Below, one piece after another: positions 42,900 through 52,298 of a DNA stretch of 58,451 nucleotides (position 1 is its first letter; each line of letters opens with the position of its first letter). Position numbers and translations under genes: made by a program. Source of the DNA: Acidiluteibacter sp965660325 (lineage in GTDB: Bacteria > Bacteroidota > Bacteroidia > Flavobacteriales_E > Vicingaceae); contig CBFHZL010000005.1 of assembly GCA_965660325.1 (NCBI GenBank), positions 1 to 58,451 on the forward strand. Direction: 5' to 3'. The notes beneath the pieces were generated by a model. That model saw only the letters and a program-made list of their open reading frames with translations, had not been told where the DNA came from and ran no database searches.

Positions 42900-45800
42900 A
42901 TGTCTGAAGAAATTAAAAACAACGATTTGCCTGAAAAAGACAGTTCCTCCAAGGATAACTCAGGAGAGAAGGAGTTTGGCTTGTCATCATGGGCAATAGA
43001 TAACCCTACAGTCATCTATGTGATGATTGCAATATTCTTGTTTCTTGGTTTATCCTCATACTTTGGGTTACCCCGAGAGAGTTTTCCTGAAATTAAGGAA
43101 ACAAAGATTTACATCAGTGCACCCTATCCTGGTAACACTGCAGAGGATATAGAGCGATTAATTGTTGATCCCTTAGAGGATGAACTGGATGACGTGAGTA
43201 ATGTAGTTGAAATTTTATCAACTTCACAGGAAGATTATGGAATTATCACGGTTGAGTTTGATGAGGACATAACTGTCGCTGATGCAAAGGTTAAAGTAAA
43301 GGATAAAGTAGATGCAGCAAAATCTAGTGAAGATTGGCCTACTTTTAATGGCGCAAAGGTTGAGCCCAATGTGTTTGACCTTAATCTGTCAGAAGAAGTT
43401 CCTATTGTGAATTATAATATTACTGGAGACTATCCGATTCAGAAGTTAAAGGAATATGCAGAGTATTTAGAAGATGCTATTGAAAAAGTACCTGAAATTA
43501 AGCAAGTTGATATTCGTGGTGCTCAGGAGAAAGAGGTTGAAGTAGCGGTAGATATTTATAAGATGATGGCTGCTAAGGTTAGCTTTCAGGATGTTCAGAA
43601 TGCAATCAGTAATGGAAATGTGACCATGTCTGCAGGGAACTTAATCAATAGCGGTCAGAGAAGAACAATTCGTATACTGGGAGAAATTGATCGACCTACT
43701 GATTTAGAAAACTTTGTTGTAAAATCTGAACGAGGTAACTCTATTTACCTAAAAGATATCGCCACTGTTCGCTTTCAAGCTGAAGAGACTACTACGTTCG
43801 CCCGAGAATGGGGAGAGCAAGTTGTGATGCTTGATGTAAAGAAAAGAGCAGGAAAAAATATGATTTCTGCGATTGAGCAAGCTGATAAAATTATTCAAGA
43901 AGCTAGAGAAAATTACATACCATCTGATGTAAAAATAACTTCTGCAAATGATCAATCAGCTAAAACAATTAATCAAGTAAATGACCTAGTAAACAACATT
44001 ATTTTCGGAATTGTCTTGGTGATTTTAGTCTTGATGTTTTTCCTTGGATTTCGAAATGCACTTTTTGTTGGGTTTGCTATCCCAATGTCGATGTTCATGT
44101 CCTTTATGGTAATAGAATTGTTGGGCTACACCATGAATACAATGGTATTGTTTGCATTGGTTATGGGGTTAGGTATGCTCGTTGATAATGGGATTGTGGT
44201 GGTTGAAAACGTATATCGCTTAATGAGCGAAGGAATGAGTAGATACGAAGCATCAAAGAAAGGGATTGGAGAAATTGCTGTTCCAATTATTATTTCAACT
44301 GCTACTACCGTTGCCGCATTTGTTCCACTTGGATTTTGGCCAGGTGTAATGGGTGAGTTTATGGTGTACTTTCCAATTACACTCTCCATTGTTTTAGGAT
44401 CTTCTTTATTTGTTGCAATTTTTATCAACTCCATGCTTGTTTCTAAATTCATGGAAGTAGATGAGAAGGTTATACCGATAAAGAAACTGATTAGAAATAT
44501 CATTATCCTTGTAACTCTAGGGGTTTTTATGATGATTGTTGGAGGCGCTGTAAGAGGATTAGGAACTCTGATGATTTTTACGGCCATAATGCTATTACTA
44601 TATCGATATGTATTTAAAGGGTGGGCTGATAACTTTCAAAGAAAAACATTAGTCACATTTGAAAACTGGTATGAGAGTTCGCTGAAGTTTGCACTAAGAA
44701 AGAGAAATGCTTATTTTTTCTTTTTCGGAACTATAGTTTTACTTTTTGTTTCACTATTCCTTTTTGGAAGTTCTGTTGGCGCAGGTAGAACTAAAATTGA
44801 GTTTTTCCCTGACAACAAGCCCAATCAAATTATTGTTTACATTGAATATCCACAAGGGACTGATATTGACAAGACCAATGCAATAACAAAGCAAATTGAG
44901 CGCCGTGTTTATGAAGTTTTGCGGGACGACCAATACGTAGATGATGGATATAACTTTATGACGGAGTCTGTGGTATCTCAAGTTGGTGAAGGGGCAGGAA
45001 ATCCTCAAACGGATGGTGGTTCCGCTGCAGAGATGCCGCATAGAGGTAAAATTACTGCCTCCATGAGAGAGTATAAATACCGTAGAGGAGAAGACAGTGA
45101 AACGCTGCGATTAAAAGTTCAAGAGGCGTTAAGAGGTGTTTATCCTGGTGTTTCTATTTCGGTGGAAAAGGATGCTGCGGGACCACCCGTAGGATATCCG
45201 ATTAACATAGAAGTAAGTGGAAAAGACTACACTGAATTAATAGATGTAGCCGAGCAAATACGAAACTTCATCAATGCTAAAAATGTTGCCGGAATTGAAG
45301 AGCTAAAAATTGATGTAAACAAAAGCAAACCTGCTATTCAAGTAGAGATAGATCGTCAAAAAGCAGGTGAGTTAGGTGTTTCTGCAGGTCAGGTTGGGAA
45401 TCAGCTAAGAAGCTCTATATTTGGGACTAAGGCAGGTGTTTATAAAGAAGATGGAGATGATTATGATATTTACGTCCGATTTAATGAAGACTTAAAGAAT
45501 AATCCAAATGCATTATTCAATCAGAACATTATATTTAGAGATCAGGCTACCGGTAAAATAAAAGAGATTCCTGTGAGTACTGTTGCTTCTCAGAAGAATA
45601 CATCAGGTTTTAGTGCTGTTAAACACATCGATTTAGAAAGAATAGTCACCGTTTATTCTGGTGTGCTACCGGGAGCAAATGCCGATCAAATTGTAAAAGT
45701 GCTAAAGCAAGAAATGGTTGACTTTGAAACGCCTGAAGGGGTAAAATATACCTTTACAGGAGAAATAGAGGAGCAAGGAAAACAAATGGCTTTCTTGTTA

Positions 45801-46391
45801 GGTGCATTGGCTACAGGGTTAGGGTTAATTATGCTACTCTTGATCTTTCAATTTAGCTCCATCTCTAAGCCAGCAATTATTATGATGGCTATTTTCTTAA
45901 GCTTCATCGGGGTGTTTTTAGGTTTAGTTATCACTGGTTGGAATTTCGTTATTATGATGACAATGGTTGGGATTATCTCTTTAGCCGGTATTGTGGTAAA
46001 TAATGGGGTAGTGCTGCTTGATTATACCGACATTTTAATAGAACGTAGAAAGAGACAAAATGGACTTGGAAAAGCAGACTTATTGTCTCGAGACGAAGTT
46101 ATGGAAGCAATAGTTACCGGTGGTAAGGCACGATTGAGACCAGTTATCCTTACAGCAATTACTACTGTTTTAGGTCTTATCCCTCTTGCGATTGGTCTGA
46201 ATATCGATTTCTTTTCACTATTCACAGAGTTTGATCCAAAAATCTATATGGGTGGTGATAATGTAATCTTCTGGGGGCCGCTAGCATGGACGGTTATTTT
46301 CGGATTGACCTTTGCTACTTTTTTAACGTTGATTGTAGTTCCAGTAATGAATTACTTGGTCTATCGATTAAAACTTAGAATTGCAAAATAA
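42900..46391 (+). CDS. RND family efflux transporter (AcrB/HAE-type permease)
   Basis: A 1163-residue proton-driven pump with 12 TM helices and two large periplasmic loops, longer than AcrB (about 1050) mainly through an N-terminal cytoplasmic tail and an additional hydrophobic stretch near 520-565. TM4 reads GLGMLVDNGIVVVEN (about 422-436), where AcrB has two adjacent Asp. TM10 reads GIVVNNGVVLLDY (about 1027-1039), with Asn-Asn where AcrB has the relay Lys. The N-terminal PRESFPEI and APYPGNTAEDIE motifs are canonical. The substrate is unknown. Confidence 0.94.
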   Translation: MSEEIKNNDLPEKDSSSKDNSGEKEFGLSSWAIDNPTVIYVMIAIFLFLGLSSYFGLPRESFPEIKETKIYISAPYPGNTAEDIERLIVDPLEDELDDVSNVVEILSTSQEDYGIITVEFDEDITVADAKVKVKDKVDAAKSSEDWPTFNGAKVEPNVFDLNLSEEVPIVNYNITGDYPIQKLKEYAEYLEDAIEKVPEIKQVDIRGAQEKEVEVAVDIYKMMAAKVSFQDVQNAISNGNVTMSAGNLINSGQRRTIRILGEIDRPTDLENFVVKSERGNSIYLKDIATVRFQAEETTTFAREWGEQVVMLDVKKRAGKNMISAIEQADKIIQEARENYIPSDVKITSANDQSAKTINQVNDLVNNIIFGIVLVILVLMFFLGFRNALFVGFAIPMSMFMSFMVIELLGYTMNTMVLFALVMGLGMLVDNGIVVVENVYRLMSEGMSRYEASKKGIGEIAVPIIISTATTVAAFVPLGFWPGVMGEFMVYFPITLSIVLGSSLFVAIFINSMLVSKFMEVDEKVIPIKKLIRNIIILVTLGVFMMIVGGAVRGLGTLMIFTAIMLLLYRYVFKGWADNFQRKTLVTFENWYESSLKFALRKRNAYFFFFGTIVLLFVSLFLFGSSVGAGRTKIEFFPDNKPNQIIVYIEYPQGTDIDKTNAITKQIERRVYEVLRDDQYVDDGYNFMTESVVSQVGEGAGNPQTDGGSAAEMPHRGKITASMREYKYRRGEDSETLRLKVQEALRGVYPGVSISVEKDAAGPPVGYPINIEVSGKDYTELIDVAEQIRNFINAKNVAGIEELKIDVNKSKPAIQVEIDRQKAGELGVSAGQVGNQLRSSIFGTKAGVYKEDGDDYDIYVRFNEDLKNNPNALFNQNIIFRDQATGKIKEIPVSTVASQKNTSGFSAVKHIDLERIVTVYSGVLPGANADQIVKVLKQEMVDFETPEGVKYTFTGEIEEQGKQMAFLLGALATGLGLIMLLLIFQFSSISKPAIIMMAIFLSFIGVFLGLVITGWNFVIMMTMVGIISLAGIVVNNGVVLLDYTDILIERRKRQNGLGKADLLSRDEVMEAIVTGGKARLRPVILTAITTVLGLIPLAIGLNIDFFSLFTEFDPKIYMGGDNVIFWGPLAWTVIFGLTFATFLTLIVVPVMNYLVYRLKLRIAK

Positions 46392-46482
46392 TACCTTCTT
46401 AAGATATTTTAAGAAACCAACATATAACATACCATAAAATGACACGTTATTATTGAGGTTATATAGAGGTTTAGGTTTGGTT

Positions 46483-46523
46483 AAGTGGGGAAGATAACAA
46501 TGGTTATTTTCCCCACTTTTTTT
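46483..46523 (+). terminator. Terminator of the efflux operon
   Basis: A 16-bp stem (46483-46498 with 46503-46518, one G-T pair) with core GTGGGG / CCCCAC is followed by T-rich sequence. It lies 92 bases after the pump gene stop. Confidence 0.8.
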
Positions 46524-46571
46524 GTGAAGCAACGTGCACAATCTATAAGGCCTTTAAAAACATATATTTCA

Positions 46572-46579
46572 TACATTTG
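46572..46579 (+). promoter_or_regulatory. -7 promoter element of dxs
   Basis: TACATTTG, a perfect TAnnTTTG, 34 bases before the dxs ATG. No good -33 TTTG was found at the normal distance. Confidence 0.5.
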
Positions 46580-46613
46580 TTTCATTATAGAATTCTGATT
46601 CCACACCTATATT

Positions 46614-48545
46614 ATGAGCGAGTTTAAAGCCGGAGAATTATTAGATAAAATTATCGTTCCTTCTGATTTGAGGAAGCTTGATGAGAGTCAACTAGAACAA
46701 GTTGCTAAAGAATTGAGGCAATACATCGTAGATATTGTATCGGTAAAAGGAGGACATTTTGGAGCAAGCTTAGGCGTTGTAGAGATGACGGTTGCTCTAC
46801 ATTATGTATTCAATACACCCGACGATCAATTGGTGTGGGATGTAGGTCATCAGGCCTATGGTCATAAATTAATAACTGGAAGGAGAGCCGACTTTCACAC
46901 GAACAGAGTCTATAAAGGCCTCAGTGGATTTCCAAAGCGATCAGAGAGCGAATACGATACGTTTGGTGTAGGTCACTCATCTACATCTATATCTGCGGCT
47001 TTAGGTATGGCAGTTGCCTCTCGATTGAAAGGCGACAAACAACGTCAACACATTGCCGTAATTGGTGATGGTTCCATGACTGCAGGTTTAGCCTTTGAAG
47101 GATTGAATCATGGTGGAGTAGAAGACTCTAATTTGTTAGTGGTGTTGAATGACAACTGCATGTCCATAGATCCTAATGTGGGTGCGTTAAAAGAATATTT
47201 AACCGATATTTCTACATCTCATACGTACAATAAAGTGAAAGATGAGGTATGGACATTACTTGGGAAGGTAAGTAAGTTCGGACCAAATGCTCAAGCAATA
47301 GTACAAAAAATAGAAAATGGGCTTAAAGGGGCTTTGCTAAAACAGAGTAACTATTTTGAGTCATTAAACTTCAGATATTTTGGACCAATTGATGGTCATG
47401 ATGTCAATCATATGACCAAGGTTCTGCAGGATTTAAAAGATATTCCAGGGCCAAAAATTCTTCATTGCCTGACTAAAAAGGGAAAAGGATATCAGCCGGC
47501 TGAGGATGGAAGTCCAACAAAATGGCATGCTCCGGGGTTATTTAATAAAGATACAGGGGAAATTATCAAGGTTACACCTAAAAGTCCCCAGCCTCCAAAA
47601 TACCAAGATGTATTCGGGCACACCATTGTAGAATTAGCAGAGAAAAACGAGAAGATAGTTGGTGTTACACCTGCCATGCCTTCAGGTAGTTCATTGAACA
47701 TTATGATGAAGGCCATTCCAGACCGTGCATTTGATGTGGGTATTGCTGAACAGCATGCAGTAACTTTTTCTGCAGGAATGGCTACACAAGGTATGATACC
47801 TTTTTGCAATATCTACTCATCGTTTATGCAGCGAGCTTACGATCAAGTGGTACATGATGTAGCGTTACAAAATCTACACGTGATATTCTGTTTAGATAGA
47901 GCAGGTTTTGCAGGCGCCGATGGCCCAACTCACCACGGTGCTTATGATATCGCTTACATGCGTTCTACACCGAATATGATTGTTGCTTCCCCAATGAATG
48001 AGGAGGAGCTGAGAGATATCATGTATACCGCTCAAGAAAAGAATCACGGGCCATTTTCTATTCGATACCCAAGAGGTAAAGGCGTAATGCCGAATTGGAA
48101 AACACCACTTAAGTCGATTAAAATTGGTCAGGGAAGACGCATTAAGAATGGTGAAGATATAGCAATTCTTACATTTGGTCATATTGGAAACTATGCCATA
48201 GAGGCTTGTGAAAAATTAGAGAATGAAGGTGTAAACGCGGCGCACTACGATATGCGATTTGCGAAGCCATTGGATGAAATGCTTTTGCATGAGGTTTTTG
48301 GCAAATTTGAAAAAGTGGTTACCGTAGAAGATGGCTGCCTTATGGGAGGAATCGGGAGCGCTATATTAGAATTTGCTGCAGATCACGGCTACCGTGCACA
48401 TGTAAAGCGATTGGGTATTCCTGACGAGTTTATTGAGCATGGAACACAATTGGAGCTGCATACTGAATGTGGATTCGATCCTGAAGGTATCGCCGCTACT
48501 GCTTTAAAAATGCTAGCTTCAAAAACAAAAAAGCAAGTAAGCTAG
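46614..48545 (+). CDS. dxs: 1-deoxy-D-xylulose-5-phosphate synthase
   Basis: First step of the non-mevalonate isoprenoid pathway: pyruvate plus glyceraldehyde-3-phosphate to DXP, using thiamine diphosphate. It has 643 residues. Signatures: GHQAYGHKLITGR, the ThDP/Mg motif GDGSMTAGLAFEGLNHG ... NDNCMSI, GPIDGHD, and in the second half AEQHAVTFSAGMA and DRAGFAGADGPTHHG. It is followed by two carotenoid genes, for which it would supply the isoprenoid precursor, but a terminator separates them. Confidence 0.97.
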   Translation: MSEFKAGELLDKIIVPSDLRKLDESQLEQVAKELRQYIVDIVSVKGGHFGASLGVVEMTVALHYVFNTPDDQLVWDVGHQAYGHKLITGRRADFHTNRVYKGLSGFPKRSESEYDTFGVGHSSTSISAALGMAVASRLKGDKQRQHIAVIGDGSMTAGLAFEGLNHGGVEDSNLLVVLNDNCMSIDPNVGALKEYLTDISTSHTYNKVKDEVWTLLGKVSKFGPNAQAIVQKIENGLKGALLKQSNYFESLNFRYFGPIDGHDVNHMTKVLQDLKDIPGPKILHCLTKKGKGYQPAEDGSPTKWHAPGLFNKDTGEIIKVTPKSPQPPKYQDVFGHTIVELAEKNEKIVGVTPAMPSGSSLNIMMKAIPDRAFDVGIAEQHAVTFSAGMATQGMIPFCNIYSSFMQRAYDQVVHDVALQNLHVIFCLDRAGFAGADGPTHHGAYDIAYMRSTPNMIVASPMNEEELRDIMYTAQEKNHGPFSIRYPRGKGVMPNWKTPLKSIKIGQGRRIKNGEDIAILTFGHIGNYAIEACEKLENEGVNAAHYDMRFAKPLDEMLLHEVFGKFEKVVTVEDGCLMGGIGSAILEFAADHGYRAHVKRLGIPDEFIEHGTQLELHTECGFDPEGIAATALKMLASKTKKQVS

Positions 48546-48569
48546 AACCAATAGCTAGAAATAGATGTT

Positions 48570-48600
48570 AAAACGGGAACTGTATTATTCCCGTTTTTTT
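48570..48600 (+). terminator. Terminator of dxs
   Basis: AAAACGGGAA (48570-48579) pairs with TTCCCGTTTT (48589-48598) and continues into T's. Confidence 0.85.
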
Positions 48601-48623
48601 ATGGGACAGATTTAATATTTTTT

Positions 48624-50093
48624 GTGAAATCAGCAATTGTAATAGGATCAGGTGTAGCGGGATTAGCTGCTGCAGTTCGCTTAAAAGCCCAAGGCTTTTT
48701 GGTTACTGTCTTCGAAGGAAGTAATCAAATCGGTGGTAAATTAGGTGTGCTAGACAGGAAGGGTTACCGATGGGATACTGGCCCCTCGTTATTCACCATG
48801 CCGACATTGGTTGATGAGTTATTTAATCTTTTTAATGAAAACCCTACCGATCATTTTACCTATCAGCAGCAGGAGGTAATATGCAACTACTTTTGGGAAG
48901 ATGGAACCCGCTTTTCTGCACCAAAATCAATGGAAGAATTTGCCGAAAAAGCAGCTCATACATTTAATGAGTCAACTTCAGTTATATCGGATTACTTAAA
49001 AAGAAGCAGTTTAAAGTATGAATTAACTGCTCCTTTATTCTTAGATCAATCGCTGCATAAAGCTTCAACATATACCTCCTTAATGGCGTTAAAGGCCGTA
49101 GCAAAAACAAGTAAGTTAGATTTAAGTAGCACCCTAAATAAGGTGAACGAGAAATACTTTAAGAGTAAGAAGCTAATTCAATTGTTTAACCGATATGCCA
49201 CTTATAATGGTTCATCTCCTTATAAAACACCGGGTATCATGTCGATGATTCCAACGCTAGAAATGCAGTTTGGAACCTATTTCCCTCATGGAGGTATGCG
49301 AAGTATCGTGGAGTCAATTTATCAATTGGGATTACGTCATGGAGTTACTTATTGGTTAAATGAAAAAGTAACGTCTATTAATTATGAAGGAGATAAAGCG
49401 ACCGGAGTTACCACAAAAAACGGAACATTTACTGCTGATGTGGTCGTTTCCAATATGGATGTTTTTTACAGTTACGATCAATTATTACCCAACCTAAAAC
49501 GACCAGAAAAAATATTGAGCCAAGAAAAATCGAGCTCAGCGATTATCTTTTACTGGGGAATTAAGAAGCAATTTCCCGAGCTGGATTTGCACAATATTTT
49601 TTTTGGAAATGACTACGAGCAAGAGTTTGACGCGCTTTTTGACAAAAAAAGACTAGCCAACGATTCTACTGTTTATGTGCACATCAGCGCTAAAGCCAAA
49701 TCATCGGACGCTCCTAATGGCGGAGAAAATTGGTTTGTAATGGTGAATGCGCCTACCAACGTAGGCCAAAATTGGAATGCCATCATTGCGGCTGCTCGGC
49801 AGCAGGTAGTGCGGAAGCTTAGCAGTTGTTTGGGTGAGAACATAGCCGATTATATAGAAATAGAAGAGGTACTAGATCCAATTAAAATCGACCATAAAAC
49901 AGCTTCTCACCAAGGTTCATTGTATGGCACATCGAGTAATTCTAAGTTTGCAGCATTTCTTCGACACCCTAATTTTAGCAAGCAATTGAAGAACCTTTAT
50001 TTCTGTGGTGGCTCGGTGCATCCAGGTGGTGGTATTCCGCTGTGCTTGAAGTCTGCGCGTATTGTTTCAAATCTAATAGCTGAAAAGGCATGA
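48624..50093 (+). CDS. Carotenoid desaturase, CrtI/CrtD family
   Basis: A 489-residue FAD-dependent desaturase. The N-terminal dinucleotide-binding motif is GSGVAGLAAAVRL, followed by EGSNQIGGKLG and WDTGPSLFTMP; the C-terminal family segment is NLYFCGGSVHPGGGIPLCL. It belongs to the phytoene desaturase family. Its position directly before a CruF-like gene suggests the 1-hydroxycarotenoid 3,4-desaturase CrtD rather than phytoene desaturase CrtI; sequence alone does not settle this. It starts with GTG at 48624. Its stop overlaps the next start by 4 bases (ATGA). Confidence 0.87.
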   Translation: MKSAIVIGSGVAGLAAAVRLKAQGFLVTVFEGSNQIGGKLGVLDRKGYRWDTGPSLFTMPTLVDELFNLFNENPTDHFTYQQQEVICNYFWEDGTRFSAPKSMEEFAEKAAHTFNESTSVISDYLKRSSLKYELTAPLFLDQSLHKASTYTSLMALKAVAKTSKLDLSSTLNKVNEKYFKSKKLIQLFNRYATYNGSSPYKTPGIMSMIPTLEMQFGTYFPHGGMRSIVESIYQLGLRHGVTYWLNEKVTSINYEGDKATGVTTKNGTFTADVVVSNMDVFYSYDQLLPNLKRPEKILSQEKSSSAIIFYWGIKKQFPELDLHNIFFGNDYEQEFDALFDKKRLANDSTVYVHISAKAKSSDAPNGGENWFVMVNAPTNVGQNWNAIIAAARQQVVRKLSSCLGENIADYIEIEEVLDPIKIDHKTASHQGSLYGTSSNSKFAAFLRHPNFSKQLKNLYFCGGSVHPGGGIPLCLKSARIVSNLIAEKA

Positions 50094-50749
50094 TGGATCT
50101 AGGAACACATTTTCGAAATTGGGATAAGGGTAACTGGATAATCGGTAGCGCTGTGGTTTGGTTGTTTCAAATTAGCGCTCTGATAGGTATTTCCATTGGG
50201 TTTCAAGATTGGTTCATCACCAAAACACCCTTGAATTTGATCATACATGTGGGGTTACTCTTTTGGATCTTTCCTGAGAATCTAAGAAAAAAACTCACGT
50301 TATTTGTCGTGCTTTTTGCCGGCGGAATGCTCATAGAGATGATAGGAGTAGCAACAGGAATCCCTTTTGGAGTTTATAGCTACGGCGAGAATATGGGTTG
50401 GAAAGTGTTGGGAGTTCCTTTATTAATCGGGTGTAATTGGGCCGTTTTGGTTTTTATTACCGCCAGCATTGTTAATAGGTTTTTCAAGAACAATTGGATA
50501 AAAGCTCTGTCAGGAGCTAGTTTAATGATCTTGTTAGATCTTCCAATGGAAGTTGTTGCTCCTAAATTTGACTTTTGGACATTTCCGGAAGGTGCTCCAT
50601 TCATTAATTATGTGAGCTGGTTTGCAACTGCCTTTTTAATGCATTTATTCGTTCAGAATAAGAAATTGATTGGAGATTATAACTTTTCGCTCAACCTATT
50701 TTTTGCACAGTTTGTATTCTTCGTTTATCTAACTTTTTTCCTGTCATAA
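50090..50749 (+). CDS. CruF-like carotenoid 1',2'-hydratase family membrane protein
   Basis: A 219-residue protein with about six to seven TM helices. The block EMIGVATGIPFGVYSYGENMG (about 84-104), followed by VLGVPLLIGCNWAV, is the signature of the carotenoid biosynthesis (CruF/DUF422) family. CruF adds water across the 1',2' double bond of a monocyclic carotene; with CrtD this leads to myxol- or saproxanthin-type pigments in flavobacteria. It is translationally coupled to the desaturase gene by a 4-base overlap. Confidence 0.85.
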   Translation: MMDLGTHFRNWDKGNWIIGSAVVWLFQISALIGISIGFQDWFITKTPLNLIIHVGLLFWIFPENLRKKLTLFVVLFAGGMLIEMIGVATGIPFGVYSYGENMGWKVLGVPLLIGCNWAVLVFITASIVNRFFKNNWIKALSGASLMILLDLPMEVVAPKFDFWTFPEGAPFINYVSWFATAFLMHLFVQNKKLIGDYNFSLNLFFAQFVFFVYLTFFLS

Positions 50750-50781
50750 AAAACCCATCAAATCACTGATTTGATGGGTTT
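50745..50781. terminator. Bidirectional terminator between carotenoid and T9SS genes
   Basis: A perfect 14-bp stem, AAACCCATCAAATC (50751-50764) and GATTTGATGGGTTT (50768-50781). The 37 bases 50745-50781 match 56984-57020 at 35 positions. Confidence 0.8.
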
Positions 50782-50796
50782 GGAGTACTGTTAAGT

Positions 50797-52287
50797 TTAA
50801 TAAATTAGCTTTTTAGTGGTCATGCTTTTGTTTGTTCTTATCCTCACCAAATATACACCTCTAGGAGCATCAGAATTCAATTGATATTGGTTGGTTGAAA
50901 TATTACTAATTGTTACCAATTTACCTTGTAAGTTATAGCAAGAAATTTCTACAATTGGTTCTTCTGATTTTATAAAGAACATGCCATTTTTAGTTGGGTT
51001 TGGGTAAAGGAGTAGAAGGTTGTTCAAAAAAGAATGATTAGCCAATTCGGTTAGGGTCGTTGCTAAATCTATCCCAGAGAAGAAACATCTACCTGTATGT
51101 TTAGGGCTGTAAAATGAATCTCTCCCAAAGATAATAGTGTCATTAAATGCATCGAATGTTAAGTATAATTTTTTTGTCTTTAGTTTGAAAGAAGTAGACG
51201 TGCATAAGCTTGTATTATCAAAAGTATGTATTCCCCATATTGTTGATTGTAACAATTGGCTACTTGAGTCAATTACATGTATTTTTTTTAGTAAGCCATC
51301 ATTTCCGTATAGATACACTCTTTCTCCGTTATCACTTACTTCGAGGCCCATAGCATTACTAAAGACAGTATTGGTAGTTTGCCATACTAGATTTCTTGCT
51401 GCGTAATCATATTTGTAGAGTGTTCCATTCGGTGCCGTAACGTAAAGCATCTGGCTTTTCTGGTCTACTGCCATTTGAGTATACCGTTCAAAAGGAATAG
51501 ATATGTTCCACAATACCGTATCCATATTGCTATCAATCATCTGTAAAGTGTCCCAAAAAAGCTCTATAATTCTGGAAGAATCAATCCCCTGCATAGCTCT
51601 AAAATTTTCATGTACTTGAGCAAACTGACCGAGATAATATGACTTGGACACCGTAATATTACCCGATGAGTCGGCATAAAAACGACCGTTGTAGTAAAGA
51701 CTATCGCCGCCAATACATACTTTTTCATTATTTCCGAATAATTCAATTGCTACCCACGGTTTTCCTTGATCATCTAAGGTGAGCGATCTTATTTCGATAC
51801 TGATGTTAATTGAACAGTCATCACTCCTAGCCCAAATTGGAGTTAAATTAGTGTCTAGTCGAGCTAAAAAAACAGATGGAGCCCTATCTGCTAAGGTATC
51901 ATTGCCTATAATCATGGCACTTCTATAGACTCCTGCTACGTATATACTATTCGTAATGGAATCGAAGATAATTTTTCCGTCGGTTATTTGATTGGGAAGG
52001 CCATTAGGGTGTTTAAAACCTAAAGCATTCGTCAATTGATTGTTTTTATCAATAGCAAGTAGGTGCTGGGCTCCATAAACAACTTTGTAGTTGGAATCAG
52101 CTACAGTAATTGTTGTATCTGCATTATTAGAAAGATCGCCAATAAAAAAAGATTGATGTCCATTTGTGGTAAAATCATGTATATAATCAACTGTATTACT
52201 TCCAAACCCTATAGTTTTAGTTTGAGCAAAAACTGTTAATGTTATCAAATTAATAATAGAAAATAGAAGAATTATTTTCGTTTTCAT
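50797..52287 (-). CDS. Secreted beta-propeller-like protein with type A T9SS sorting domain
   Basis: A 496-residue exported protein. The signal peptide ends TVFAQ (about 1-22). The middle has repeated strands such as LLAIDKNNQLTNALG, IYVAGVYRSAMI and MLYVTAPNGTLYKYD that look like a WD40/PQQ-style propeller but with no diagnostic motif. The final 75 residues are a type A sorting domain (LLLLYPNPTKNGMFFIKS ... GVYLVRIRTNKSMTTKKLIY). Function unknown. It lies 11 bases after the larger T9SS gene on the same strand and probably shares its transcript. Confidence 0.8.
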   Translation of the reverse strand: MKTKIILLFSIINLITLTVFAQTKTIGFGSNTVDYIHDFTTNGHQSFFIGDLSNNADTTITVADSNYKVVYGAQHLLAIDKNNQLTNALGFKHPNGLPNQITDGKIIFDSITNSIYVAGVYRSAMIIGNDTLADRAPSVFLARLDTNLTPIWARSDDCSINISIEIRSLTLDDQGKPWVAIELFGNNEKVCIGGDSLYYNGRFYADSSGNITVSKSYYLGQFAQVHENFRAMQGIDSSRIIELFWDTLQMIDSNMDTVLWNISIPFERYTQMAVDQKSQMLYVTAPNGTLYKYDYAARNLVWQTTNTVFSNAMGLEVSDNGERVYLYGNDGLLKKIHVIDSSSQLLQSTIWGIHTFDNTSLCTSTSFKLKTKKLYLTFDAFNDTIIFGRDSFYSPKHTGRCFFSGIDLATTLTELANHSFLNNLLLLYPNPTKNGMFFIKSEEPIVEISCYNLQGKLVTISNISTNQYQLNSDAPRGVYLVRIRTNKSMTTKKLIY

Positions 52288-52298
52288 AGGGTTTGATT

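Noticed and set aside
44126..44587. 153-codon minus-strand frame inside the RND pump gene
   Set aside because: It is the antisense of hydrophobic helices and no start or domain supports it.
51137..51406. 89-codon plus-strand frame inside the T9SS cargo gene
   Set aside because: It is antisense to a supported coding frame with a sorting domain and has no independent evidence.
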